Source: Bacteroidota bacterium (GTDB lineage Bacteria; Bacteroidota; Bacteroidia; Flavobacteriales_F; PHOS-HE28). Taken from it: a stretch of 37,860 nt of DNA. Position 1 is the first letter of the stretch. Each line of letters starts with the position of its first letter. Positions 14,212 to 21,969 of this stretch are shown in pieces. The DNA is taken from the NCBI GenBank assembly GCA_018267155.1, contig JAFDZE010000054.1, positions 64,864-102,723 of the forward strand, read 5' to 3'. The position numbers and the translations under genes were made by a program. The notes beneath the pieces are model-generated. The model saw nothing but the letters and a program-made list of their open reading frames with translations, was not told the origin of the DNA and ran no database searches.

Positions 14212-16458
14212 TCAGGTATCTGATGAATGCACTGGCCCACTGGCGAGATGAAGCCGCACGCCGAAAAAGACACTGCGGGCAGGCGCCGGGTTGTAGTAGC
14301 GGCCTCCCGGGGCGTTCGTGGTGATCCACCCCGAATAGCGCGTGTCGAGCAGGTTCTCCACATGGACGAAAACCGAGAGGCCCATCGCGCGCTGCGGGGT
14401 GCGCCACGAGACACGCAAGTGCTCCACATGCGTGGGATCGGTCGCCGCACCACCGGTGGCCATGCCGCTGGTCATTCGGGCGCCGGCCTCCAGGCCCAGA
14501 CCCCGCAGCAGGATCCCGTCCGTACGCACGAGCAGCCCGGCCATCAGGAGTGGTACTCCGGGGATGTCCCCTTCACTTTGGCCGTTGTTCCGCAGATCGC
14601 TTGCGCTGACCGTGCATGTCCCCAACACTTCCATCCGTGCCCGTTCGCGCGTGATCACCGGGCCGTTCACCAGAAGTTCCATGCCCATGATGCTCGCCTG
14701 GTCCGCGTTGTCGTAGATGGCGGGACCATCGTTGTACCCGGGTCGCTGGGTGATCATGTCCTTCACCAGGCGGTGGTAAAGGCTCACATCCGCACGCACC
14801 GGACCGCCGCTCCCCGCATTGTCCGCACCGAGTTCCCATTCGCGTACCCGCTCACCACGCAGCTGGTCCGACAGCGTTCCATCGGCCCCCAGCAGTTCCC
14901 ACACGGTGGCCCGGCTGATGCTTTCGGCGTAGCGCAGCCGCAGCCGATAACCCTGACCGATGTCCTGTTCCACCCCGCTGTAGGGCAGCACGACCGGAGA
15001 TGTCTCCCGTTCGGCGCGTGTACGCCGCATCTCATCCGTATGGTCGTAGCCGGTGCGCTCCAGACCCACGCCTGCATGCAAGGTGGTGGTCCGCCCCAGC
15101 CGGGCGACCGTGGTGGCGAAGGCGTTCAGGTTGGAGATCCGCGTGTCGCCGTTCAGCTTGATGTCTCCCTTGATCCCGTTCGTATAGTATAACTCGCGCA
15201 AGTGGTCACGCTCGCTCAACGCTTCCAGGCCGATGTTCCAGGCCAGGGGAAGCGTGAAGAGCCGGTCGGCGCCGATGGTGAGCCGGGCCCCCAGCGCACG
15301 GGCGGTCTCCTCTTTGTACCCGCAGTTCAGGGGGCTGGTGCCGTACGGGTTCGTCTTGTCGATCATCTGGCCATGCACGCCCGTGCGTACGGTGATGCCG
15401 CCCAGCCTCAACTCGTTGGACACACCGGTCATGAGCTGTTGCTTTTCGATGTGCGCATCCACCAGGATCGAATACGGGTTCGCGGTGCGAGGTGCGCTCA
15501 TCATGGTCTGCTCGTCCACGCTGCCCGGCAGGTCCCAGCCCGCGTTCTGCCAGGTGGCGAATACCCGTGTGGAGGTGCGCTTGTACCTGTATGCCGCGGT
15601 CAGGAAGACCTGGTCGCGTGCGGAGGATTCCTGCTGGCGGTATCCGGTGTTGCGCTGGTGTACCACGCCGACCGTGAGACTTGTGCCGTTCTTGTTGGTG
15701 CGACCCAAGGCCCCCAGTCGATAATACCCGAACGAGCCCCCCGTCGCCTCCACCATGGCATCGATGCCCGGGCCCTCGCGGAACGGTCCGCCAGCCAGCA
15801 CCAGGCCACTGGGGGCACTTCCATAATTCGGGTTCCCTACGCTGCGCCCGATGTCCAGGGATCCCACAAGCAGGGGATCCAACAGTTCGATGGGCGTGCT
15901 GCCGTCCGCCAGGGTGATGGGGAACGGACCCCAATACGCCTTCACTCCGCGGGTGCCGTACACCGAACGGGCCATGCTGCCCCGGATGCTCAGGCGGGGG
16001 CTGCCGCCATGCCCACGCTCGTCCCATTGCACTCCCGGTGCCCATTGGGCCGACCCACGAAGTGAGGAGCGCTCAAAGTCCGCGGTAAGCGTGCTGTCCA
16101 GAACGGCGGTGGAGGCCAGGGCATGCCGGTCGCGCTCGCGTGGCCACGGCTCCACCACCACCTCATTCAATTCGCCTGTCGGCTGGTCCAGGAACACCAC
16201 GCCCATGATCCGGGCCTCTTCGAGGCTGAGCGTTCGTGGGGCGAACCCGCCCACAACGATCCGCATGGAGTCGCAAGGCCACTGGACACAAACCCCGCCA
16301 AGCGAGTCGATGGCCTGCGTGTGGACCTGGCCGATGCACTGTACCGTGCCCTCACGCACCGCCCTACCGTCGGGCCCGCTCACGGTGAAACAAGTCTGAC
16401 CCGTGAGGCGCACGCCTGCCAAGAGCAACAGGGACAGAACGATCAAGGCGCGGGTCAT
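14212..16458 (-). CDS. TonB-dependent outer-membrane receptor
   Basis: The 748-residue protein opens with a signal peptide (MTRALIVLSLLLLAGVRLTGQ) and a short domain in place of a full carboxypeptidase-like domain (about 22-95). A plug domain follows: GELNEVVVEPWPRERDRHALASTAV, then LRGSAQWAPGVQWDERG and SPRLSIRGSMARSVYGTRGVKAYWG. The rest is alternating strands of a 22-stranded barrel, ending PARSVFFGVRLHLASGPVHSSDT, which extends ten residues beyond the usual terminal aromatic strand. Its substrate is not evident. Sitting upstream of the permease and moa genes suggests an oxyanion or metal complex, but iron-siderophore uptake is equally possible. A promoter box ends six bases before the ATG at 16458. 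Confidence 0.88.
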   Translation of the reverse strand: MTRALIVLSLLLLAGVRLTGQTCFTVSGPDGRAVREGTVQCIGQVHTQAIDSLGGVCVQWPCDSMRIVVGGFAPRTLSLEEARIMGVVFLDQPTGELNEVVVEPWPRERDRHALASTAVLDSTLTADFERSSLRGSAQWAPGVQWDERGHGGSPRLSIRGSMARSVYGTRGVKAYWGPFPITLADGSTPIELLDPLLVGSLDIGRSVGNPNYGSAPSGLVLAGGPFREGPGIDAMVEATGGSFGYYRLGALGRTNKNGTSLTVGVVHQRNTGYRQQESSARDQVFLTAAYRYKRTSTRVFATWQNAGWDLPGSVDEQTMMSAPRTANPYSILVDAHIEKQQLMTGVSNELRLGGITVRTGVHGQMIDKTNPYGTSPLNCGYKEETARALGARLTIGADRLFTLPLAWNIGLEALSERDHLRELYYTNGIKGDIKLNGDTRISNLNAFATTVARLGRTTTLHAGVGLERTGYDHTDEMRRTRAERETSPVVLPYSGVEQDIGQGYRLRLRYAESISRATVWELLGADGTLSDQLRGERVREWELGADNAGSGGPVRADVSLYHRLVKDMITQRPGYNDGPAIYDNADQASIMGMELLVNGPVITRERARMEVLGTCTVSASDLRNNGQSEGDIPGVPLLMAGLLVRTDGILLRGLGLEAGARMTSGMATGGAATDPTHVEHLRVSWRTPQRAMGLSVFVHVENLLDTRYSGWITTNAPGGRYYNPAPARSVFFGVRLHLASGPVHSSDT

Positions 16459-16464
16459 GGCGCG

Positions 16465-16472
16465 CGAAGTTC
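16465..16472 (-). promoter_or_regulatory. -7 box of the TonB receptor gene, six bases from ATG
   Basis: The minus strand reads GAACTTCG-CGCGCC-ATG. The -7 box ends only six bases before the start codon, which would put the transcription start at or within a few bases of the ATG. Confidence 0.5.
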
Positions 16473-16579
16473 CACGATCGGGCAGGAACCGCCACGAGGC
16501 GACAACCGCCTTCCGTGTCCGGCCTTTTGGTCTTGCCGACCGGGTTTGATCCGTCATCAACCAGATGGGTCGACTGGAC

Positions 16580-16587
16580 TACATTCG
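16580..16587 (+). promoter_or_regulatory. -7 promoter box of tRNA-Val
   Basis: TACATTCG followed by CGCCCCG, the same layout as the tRNA-Met promoter. The mature tRNA begins 19 bases after the box. Confidence 0.6.
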
Positions 16588-16606
16588 CGCCCCGTTCTGC
16601 CGTATT

Positions 16607-16681
16607 GGACGCTTAGCTCAGCTGGTTCAGAGCACTACTTTGACAGAGTAGGGGTCACTGGTTCGAATCCAGTAGCGTCCA
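16607..16681 (+). tRNA. tRNA-Val (anticodon GAC)
   Basis: The acceptor stem GGACGCU/AGCGUCC, D stem GCUC/GAGC, anticodon stem CUACU/AGUAG around UUGACAG, and T arm CACUGG-UUCGAAU-CCAGUA form a complete cloverleaf with discriminator A and no encoded CCA. Anticodon GAC reads valine codons GUC and GUU. I saw no strong terminator, so read-through into the downstream sigma-factor gene is possible. Confidence 0.94.
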
Positions 16682-16801
16682 CGAGTTCTCTCCGAATGGC
16701 TTGCGCGGTTCCCGACCAGGTGGCCCGACCAGAAGGCCCGGCTATTTCGGGGTGACCTGCGCAGGTCCTGCTCGTCGCAAAACCGTCAACTGTCCACCCG
16801 G

Positions 16802-17386
16802 TTGTTCAAAAGCAGGGCCAAGAAAGATCTCTCGCGTACCGACGAGGAATTGGTGTCCCTGCTCCAGAAGGAGATGGACGCTGACCGCTTTGCCGTGCTC
16901 TACGATCGCTATTCCACCAAGGTGTACCAGAAGTGCGTAGGGATGACGCGCGACCGGGACCTGGCCAAGGATCTTACGCACGACATCTTTCTGAAGATCT
17001 TCGTCAGTCTGAGCAAGTTCGACCATCGGAGCAAATTCGGCACCTGGGTGTACAGCGTCACGTACAATTACTGTCTGGATACCCTGCGCAAGAACCAGCG
17101 GCACCGCGAGGAGGATATCGATGAACGCACACAGGAGGGCCTGCCCACAGATACGACCAGCGAAGCCGCCCTGCTGGGCTTGCGGGCTGAACGGCTGGAC
17201 CATGTGCTCGAACAACTGGATGCCATGGACCGCGGGGTCCTCTTGATGAAGTACGAGGACGAACTGCCCGTCACCGACATGATGGCCACCCTCGGCATCG
17301 GCGAGAGTGCGGTGAAGATGCGCCTGATGCGCGCACGTGAGCGGGCCATCGCCAAGTACCATGAACTTTATCCGGACGAACCATGA
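16802..17386 (+). CDS. ECF-type RNA polymerase sigma factor
   Basis: The 194-residue protein carries sigma region 2 (FAVLYDRYSTKVYQKCVGM, then LAKDLTHDIFLKIFVSLSKF and FGTWVYSVTYNYCLDTLR) and region 4 (LEQLDAMDRGVLLMKYEDEL, then VTDMMATLGIGESAVKMRLMRARERA). This is the standard two-domain ECF layout. The frame begins with TTG at 16802 (TTG TTC AAA AGC); the next in-frame ATG (16874) would cut into region 2, so the TTG start is likely. The last four bases overlap the start of the next gene (ATGA). No obvious anti-sigma factor with a zinc motif or large periplasmic domain follows. Its partner might be the 66-residue protein or the MscS-like channel downstream. Confidence 0.9.
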   Translation: MFKSRAKKDLSRTDEELVSLLQKEMDADRFAVLYDRYSTKVYQKCVGMTRDRDLAKDLTHDIFLKIFVSLSKFDHRSKFGTWVYSVTYNYCLDTLRKNQRHREEDIDERTQEGLPTDTTSEAALLGLRAERLDHVLEQLDAMDRGVLLMKYEDELPVTDMMATLGIGESAVKMRLMRARERAIAKYHELYPDEP

Positions 17387-17583
17387 GCGACAACCCGTTC
17401 AAGATCATCCGGCCCACTGATCAGCCGCCCGAGTCCTTGAAGAAGGATGTGATGGGCAGCGTGAAGTTCGTGATGCTCATCCTGCGTTTCGTACAGCTGT
17501 TCGTCGCGGACCTCCCGGTCAGCGCGTTCGACAAGGTCCGCCTCATCGATCCCGAGACGGGCGCACCCAAAAAGAAGAACTGA
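17383..17583 (+). CDS. Small conserved-looking protein between sigma factor and MscS channel
   Basis: A 66-residue protein starting MSDNPFKIIRPTDQPPESLK. Its middle, VMGSVKFVMLILRFVQLFVADL (about 26-47), is an amphipathic to hydrophobic helix, and the tail is lysine-rich (GAPKKKN). I do not recognise a named family. It overlaps the sigma gene by four bases and the MscS gene begins 15 bases after it, so all three are probably translated from one mRNA. A role as a small membrane-associated regulator of the sigma factor is possible, but nothing in the sequence proves it. Confidence 0.75.
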   Translation: MSDNPFKIIRPTDQPPESLKKDVMGSVKFVMLILRFVQLFVADLPVSAFDKVRLIDPETGAPKKKN

Positions 17584-17598
17584 TCCACATCCTCCCAC

Positions 17599-18450
17599 AT
17601 GGACCTTACAGGACTGAAGGACACCCTGCTCCGCTCATTCGAGACCTACCTCGGTGGCATCATCGCCCAATTGCCTTCCATCGCGAGCGGTCTCATCGTG
17701 CTGCTCCTCGGCTGGCTCGTTGCCAAGCTGTTGCGCGCCATCGTGAAGAACGTAACCCAAAAAGCGGGGGTGGACAAGGTGGCTGAGCGGACCGGCCTGA
17801 GCCAGGTCCTGGCCAAGGTGGGCGTGAAGAAGGTGAGCGTGCTGCTTGCGGGCCTTGCCTACGGACTGGCCATGCTCATCTTCATCGTTGCCGCCGCCGA
17901 GGTGATGCACATGGAAGGCCTGTCGAACGCCATTGACCGCTTCTTCGGATATCTGCCCACACTGGCCACGGCGCTGGCCATCTTCATCGGCGGGCTCTGG
18001 GGTGCGGACAAGGTGAAGAGCCAGGTGAGCACCGTGATGGAGAGTGTGGGGCTGGGTGGTGCCAAAATGGTGGCAGGCCTGCTCGGTGGCTGCATCGTCC
18101 TGTTCACCACCATCACGGCGCTGAACGTGGCCGGTGTGGATACCACGCTCATCACCAGCAATATCCTTGTCGTGATGGCCGGTATCTTATTGGCCTTTGG
18201 TATCGCCTACGGTCATGCGGCCCGCGATGTGCTCTCCAACATCCTCGGTAGCTACTATGGAAAGGACCGCTTCAAGCCCGGCATGCGGGTGCGGGTGGGC
18301 AACGACGAAGGCGTGATCGAGAAGATCGACAGCATCTCGATCACCATCCGAACGCACGACCGTCTGGTGCTTCTGCCCACTCGGCAACTCATCACCGAGC
18401 GCATCGAGATCATTGCGGAGCCGGAAGAACCGGGGGGAGGGGTGGCCTGA
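17599..18450 (+). CDS. MscS-like mechanosensitive channel family protein
   Basis: The 283-residue protein has four to five hydrophobic segments (near 25-47, 82-102, 120-137, 158-178 and 184-202). They are joined by TM_helix-type repeats with paired Gly residues (VKNVTQKAGVDKVAERTGLSQ is one connecting stretch). A short beta-domain follows (DRFKPGMRVRVGNDEGVIEKI, then SITIRTHDRLVLLPTRQLI), as in MscS upper domains. The C-terminal vestibule found in E. coli MscS is largely absent, so the protein belongs with the smaller CmpX/YnaI-like relatives. These proteins open under membrane tension or help sense envelope stress. It is the last gene of the sigma operon, which fits an envelope-stress function. 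Confidence 0.85.
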   Translation: MDLTGLKDTLLRSFETYLGGIIAQLPSIASGLIVLLLGWLVAKLLRAIVKNVTQKAGVDKVAERTGLSQVLAKVGVKKVSVLLAGLAYGLAMLIFIVAAAEVMHMEGLSNAIDRFFGYLPTLATALAIFIGGLWGADKVKSQVSTVMESVGLGGAKMVAGLLGGCIVLFTTITALNVAGVDTTLITSNILVVMAGILLAFGIAYGHAARDVLSNILGSYYGKDRFKPGMRVRVGNDEGVIEKIDSISITIRTHDRLVLLPTRQLITERIEIIAEPEEPGGGVA

Positions 18451-18511
18451 GCAGGACCGGGAAGGTCCGTCGGTGATCGCGGGTCAACCGGCACCCGGCT
18501 TCCGGTCTCCG

Positions 18512-19450
18512 TTACCAGGCCGCGCGTAACAGGCCCACATAGGCGCTCGCCTCCGTGGATGCTGCGTTGCCCTGATCCACCTTTTGCTTGGAGGCCGATA
18601 CCGTTCTCGCCCGGGATCCACGTTTGCCCATGTCCTCCTCCTTGGTACGCACCTGCTCCTCGCTCACGCCCGCTACCGACATGTTGCGGGCCAGTTCTTT
18701 CTCCGTGACCTCATGGCCGGTAGCACCGGAACTCGTGATGGCACTGTCCATGGCATTCGCCCGGCGGTCGTGATCCTCTGCAACGGCCGCATTGGCCGCC
18801 ACCTCATTGCTCAACTGCTCTTGGTTCACCGTAACGATGGCCGGGGTCGGGGGAGGAGTGGCTTTTGCGACCGCGGCGTTCTGCGATCCGTCATTGTCCG
18901 CAGTGATGCTTTTCATGTTGGATGAGGCCGTCCCGGCTTCGTCCGCACCGGCTGCCTGATGCGTTCCCACTTGTGCAGGGGTGGGCGTGGTGATGGGCTC
19001 GGGCGTACCTGTAGCGGGTTTTGCCGCTTCTTGGACCTTCACCTCGGCCAGTTGCTGGCGGGGTTCCAGCACCGGCATTGATTCCCGTACGGTGAACCAC
19101 ACCGCAGCGACCACGGTACCGAAGGCCAGTGCCGGACGCCAGATCCCGCCGAGGTTCCGGGGCAGCAACCAGGCACCCACGCCGTTCAGCCAGATGCGCC
19201 ATTGGGGCCGCTGCTCCGCACGGAACACGTCCATCAGGTGCGCACGAACGTGCGGTTCGGCCTCCACGGTGGCTGTATGCGTACGGTCGTCGTGGGTGTG
19301 CTGGAGCAGGGAACGCATGGCTTCGTACTCGTCGCGGCCGCTCAGGTGGCGCAACACGAAGGCCCGCTCCTCGTCCAGCAGCTCGTCGAAACCGCGCTCG
19401 TGCAGCAGGGCTTCAATATCCTCGGGCTGGTATCGTTCACGCGGTTCCAT
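18512..19450 (-). CDS. Membrane-bound anti-sigma factor-like protein
   Basis: The 312-residue protein overlaps the upstream ECF sigma gene by 14 bases. A cytoplasmic region (1-100) with acidic helices (MEPRERYQPEDIEALLHERG, DEYEAMRSLLQHTH) is followed by one membrane segment (about 106-122, RPALAFGTVVAAVWFTV). The long periplasmic tail is rich in Ala, Thr, Glu and Gln, with stretches such as PEPITTPTPAQVG, and has no fold I recognise. The order sigma then membrane protein, with overlap, is typical of sigma/anti-sigma pairs. No zinc-binding HxxxCxxC motif is visible. Anti-sigma is inferred from context and topology. Confidence 0.8.
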   Translation of the reverse strand: MEPRERYQPEDIEALLHERGFDELLDEERAFVLRHLSGRDEYEAMRSLLQHTHDDRTHTATVEAEPHVRAHLMDVFRAEQRPQWRIWLNGVGAWLLPRNLGGIWRPALAFGTVVAAVWFTVRESMPVLEPRQQLAEVKVQEAAKPATGTPEPITTPTPAQVGTHQAAGADEAGTASSNMKSITADNDGSQNAAVAKATPPPTPAIVTVNQEQLSNEVAANAAVAEDHDRRANAMDSAITSSGATGHEVTEKELARNMSVAGVSEEQVRTKEEDMGKRGSRARTVSASKQKVDQGNAASTEASAYVGLLRAAW

Positions 19451-20039
19451 GGCGGATCGTTGCGTTGGGGCCGAACTCCTTCAAGCGTTCGGCCAGTTTT
19501 TTCAGGGTGTAGAACAGGCGCGACTTCACCGTGCCCTCGGAGATGCCGAAGGCGATGGCGATCTCCTTGATGGCCATGTCCTCGTGGTAGCGCATCACGA
19601 AGGTGGCCTTCTGGTCGGGGTCCAAACGGTCCAGTTCGGCGTCCAGGCGCTCGCGGAAACGCTCGCGGTCCACCGCATCGCCGTGTGTCGCGTCCACGGT
19701 GCCGTTGTACCCGGCCCGCAGGTGCGGCACGGCAGCCTTGCGCACCGCTTCGTGGCGATACTCGTTCTTGCACATGTTGTTGGCCACGCTGTACAACCAT
19801 GTCCTGAACGGGCGCGCGGGATCGTAGCTCCCGGGCTGCCGCGCGATCCTGGTGAAGAGCTCCTGCAGCAGGTCCTGCGCCCGTTCCCGATCGTTCCACA
19901 GCATGCGCGCGAAGTAGCTGATGAGCTTGCGCTGATACCGGTCGTACAACGCTCCGAACGCGCGCTCATCCCCGCGTACGATCAACTCCATCAGTCGCTC
20001 GTCGCTCTGTGCCTGGTGATCGGTGCGGAGCAACCCCAT
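19437..20039 (-). CDS. ECF-type RNA polymerase sigma factor
   Basis: The 200-residue protein has region 2 blocks FGALYDRYQRKLISYFARML, AQDLLQELFTRIARQPG and RPFRTWLYSVANNMCKNEYR. Region 4 is LDPDQKATFVMRYHEDMAIK followed by EIAIAFGISEGTVKSRLFYTLKKLAE. The gene begins four bases after the stop of the preceding periplasmic-protein gene and overlaps the anti-sigma gene, so it is the middle of a three-gene unit read on the minus strand. It differs clearly from the plus-strand sigma factor at 16802. Confidence 0.93.
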   Translation of the reverse strand: MGLLRTDHQAQSDERLMELIVRGDERAFGALYDRYQRKLISYFARMLWNDRERAQDLLQELFTRIARQPGSYDPARPFRTWLYSVANNMCKNEYRHEAVRKAAVPHLRAGYNGTVDATHGDAVDRERFRERLDAELDRLDPDQKATFVMRYHEDMAIKEIAIAFGISEGTVKSRLFYTLKKLAERLKEFGPNATIRHGTA

Positions 20040-20042
20040 TGT

Positions 20043-21185
20043 TCAGTGGGTGAATACCCCGGCTTTGATCAGGTCCTGCGTGGCGCCAAGCCGTGTCGCC
20101 AGGCCGCGCAACTCATGCTCCAATCGCGATGCGTGCGCCTCGTCGCCATTGGATCGGTACTGTTGCAGAAGTACTGATCCCGGTAAGAGGTAGTTGCGGC
20201 TCAGCGGTCCCGCGGCCGTGGTCTTCTTCATGCGGTCCCATCGCTCGGCCAAGCTCCGCCCATCGGGCGGTGTTCCGCCCACGGCGAAGGCGATCCCCGA
20301 GGTGTACAAGCCCTCCGGGAATGCATCGAACCAGGAACGGTCCAGGCTCAATGCCAAAAACACCGGACGTTCGGTAGCCGTGGAAAGCGCCCTCGCGAAG
20401 GCCGGCCCGGCGGCGGGCACTGGACCGGTGGCCTTCGCCTCCTTCCAGATGCGCTGGCGGTAGCCCATATCGTTCAGCAGGCGTTGGTCCACCAGCAGCA
20501 CGTCCCGTCGCTGATCGTGCAGGCGTTGCAGCATCAGGGCGGGCGCGCCGTCCATATCGCCATTGGTGAAAAGGATGCCGCCCTCGCCCGTGCTCAGGAG
20601 CAGGTCGCTCGCCACATCCGCGAGGGCCGGGGACAAGCCGCCACGTTGTTCAAGCTGCGCGCTCCAATGGTCCTGCGCCGCCTTGTCGCCACTGAGGTTC
20701 GCCCGGGTGAGCATGGGCAGGATCAACTCGGTGCGTCCGGCTCCAGTGGCATGGGCCGCATCCAGTTCGGTGAACGCCTCCGGCCCGGGGAAAGCCAGGT
20801 AGTAGCTCGCCAAGTGCTGTTCGAAGCTGCCCGGTGCCGCGTTGCGTATCCGTCCGGCGATGGTCTCCAGTTGGATGTTGTCCTTCTCCTGCAGGCGTCC
20901 GTTGTTGCTCCCCAAGCGTGCATTGCGCTCGCTGCGGAACCAGTTGAACTGGGCGTTCACATCCGACGGTCGGGCTTCGCTCAGCGCTTTCCAGGTCTCG
21001 GCGGCCCGGCGGGCGTCCGTTGTTGACCACGCTCCCTGCCATCCGTCCCGCGCCGGAGCCATTTGACCAACGGGTGCCGCATCGCCGCTGGTGGACGGGA
21101 CGTTCTGGGCCTGCAGCACAAGTGCTGGCAGGAACAGGGCCAGAAAGGTCACCGCGTGGGAAGGAGTCAGGGTCATGCCGGTCAT
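20043..21185 (-). CDS. Exported protein of unknown function with NGDxD motif
   Basis: The 380-residue protein starts with a signal peptide (MTGMTLTPSHAVTFLALFLPALVLQAQ); the ATG at 21176 is an alternative start. The body has helical, TPR-like segments (ARRAAETWKALSEARPSDVN, then NAQFNWFRSERNARLG). It also carries GGILFTNGDMDGAPALMLQR followed by RRDVLLVDQRLLNDMGYR. This block resembles the C-terminal part of DUF2723-type membrane proteins (ILFTNGDNDTFPLWYLQ...DVRVVNLSLLNTDWY), but the membrane part is missing. I cannot assign a function. It precedes the ECF sigma gene by four bases and is probably cotranscribed with it and the anti-sigma, as a periplasmic member of the same circuit. Confidence 0.75.
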   Translation of the reverse strand: MTGMTLTPSHAVTFLALFLPALVLQAQNVPSTSGDAAPVGQMAPARDGWQGAWSTTDARRAAETWKALSEARPSDVNAQFNWFRSERNARLGSNNGRLQEKDNIQLETIAGRIRNAAPGSFEQHLASYYLAFPGPEAFTELDAAHATGAGRTELILPMLTRANLSGDKAAQDHWSAQLEQRGGLSPALADVASDLLLSTGEGGILFTNGDMDGAPALMLQRLHDQRRDVLLVDQRLLNDMGYRQRIWKEAKATGPVPAAGPAFARALSTATERPVFLALSLDRSWFDAFPEGLYTSGIAFAVGGTPPDGRSLAERWDRMKKTTAAGPLSRNYLLPGSVLLQQYRSNGDEAHASRLEHELRGLATRLGATQDLIKAGVFTH

Positions 21186-21212
21186 ACGATGCGCCGTACA
21201 CGCAGCGTGGCG

Positions 21213-21220
21213 CAAAGTTC
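21213..21220 (-). promoter_or_regulatory. -7 box for the exported protein-sigma-anti-sigma unit
   Basis: On the minus strand GAACTTTG is followed by CGCCACGC, the window's usual promoter layout. It ends 27 bases before the ATG at 21185. Confidence 0.5.
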
Positions 21221-21292
21221 ATGCAGGTCGGGTTCCCTTCCGATCCCGGGACGGGATGGCACGTCCACGGATCGGACAGTGACCTGTCGGGG

Positions 21293-21300
21293 TACCTTTG
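21293..21300 (+). promoter_or_regulatory. -7 box six bases from the DUF493 start codon
   Basis: TACCTTTG is an exact match to TAnnTTTG and is followed by AGCGCC-ATG. It ends six bases before the ATG at 21307, pointing to a leaderless transcript. An upstream TTG start in the same frame would fall inside this box and is rejected. Confidence 0.6.
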
Positions 21301-21306
21301 AGCGCC

Positions 21307-21582
21307 ATGCTCAACCAGGAGACCAAGGAACGATTGCGCCAGAGCCTCGACAAGGTGCATGATTGGCCCAGCGTCTACATGTTCAAGCTCATCTTCGAGC
21401 CCGAGCCCGGGCGATTGGAACGGGTACAGGCCCTTTTCCCTCCCGAGGCCGAGCTGTTGCGCAAGTACAGTACCGGTGGCAAGTACCTGAGCATCACCGT
21501 GCGTGAGGTGATGATCAACGCGGACGAAGTGGTGGCACGCTACGAAAAAGCCTCGGAGATCGAGGGGGTGATCGTGCTCTGA
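21307..21582 (+). CDS. DUF493 (YbeD-like) family protein
   Basis: This 91-residue protein shows DKVHDWPSVYMFKLIFEPEP near residues 15-34 and GGKYLSITVREVMINADEVVARYEKASEIEGVIVL at the end; it fits the YbeD/DUF493 ferredoxin-like fold (beta-alpha-beta-beta-alpha-beta). Family members are small cytosolic proteins without established enzyme function; YbeD in E. coli lies beside lipoate genes. The gene starts at 21307 and is followed three bases later by a membrane-anchored protein, so it leads a three-gene unit. Confidence 0.85.
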   Translation: MLNQETKERLRQSLDKVHDWPSVYMFKLIFEPEPGRLERVQALFPPEAELLRKYSTGGKYLSITVREVMINADEVVARYEKASEIEGVIVL

Positions 21583-21585
21583 TCC

Positions 21586-21969
21586 ATGCATCTCCTCGAC
21601 TCGCTGCGCCCCGCGCTCCTTCTTTCGCTCAGCATCCTCTTCCTGTTGATGCTGTGGCGCCGGTTCAAGCACAAGGCCATGATGGCCGAACGGCCCGTGG
21701 CGGCACATGCCGAGTTGCTCGCGCTCCATGTGGAGTACCATCCCGAGCGCCTGCGTGCCGAAGTGGCCATGCCCGAGGATGGGGAGTTACGGCCCGCCTT
21801 GCTTGATGGTGAGCACCGGCCCCTGTTCGCCTGGCCGCGGATGAACGGGAAGGCCGGTACGCAGGTGCTGGAACTCCCACTGACGGACCATGCGGACGGG
21901 ACGTATTATTTCGAACTGGCCACGGCCACCCAGCGTACGGTCCGTCGATTCATCCTGAACCGATCATGA
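21586..21969 (+). CDS. Small membrane-anchored protein of unknown function
   Basis: A 127-residue protein whose N-terminal segment (LLLSLSILFLLMLWRRF, about 11-27) is a membrane anchor with positive residues after it. The rest (about 36-125) looks like a small beta-sandwich: ALHVEYHPERLRAEVAMPED, then LPLTDHADGTYYFELATATQ. I recognise no family. It starts three bases after DUF493 and its stop overlaps the start of the next gene by four bases (ATGA). Envelope location is inferred from the anchor. Confidence 0.75.
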   Translation: MHLLDSLRPALLLSLSILFLLMLWRRFKHKAMMAERPVAAHAELLALHVEYHPERLRAEVAMPEDGELRPALLDGEHRPLFAWPRMNGKAGTQVLELPLTDHADGTYYFELATATQRTVRRFILNRS

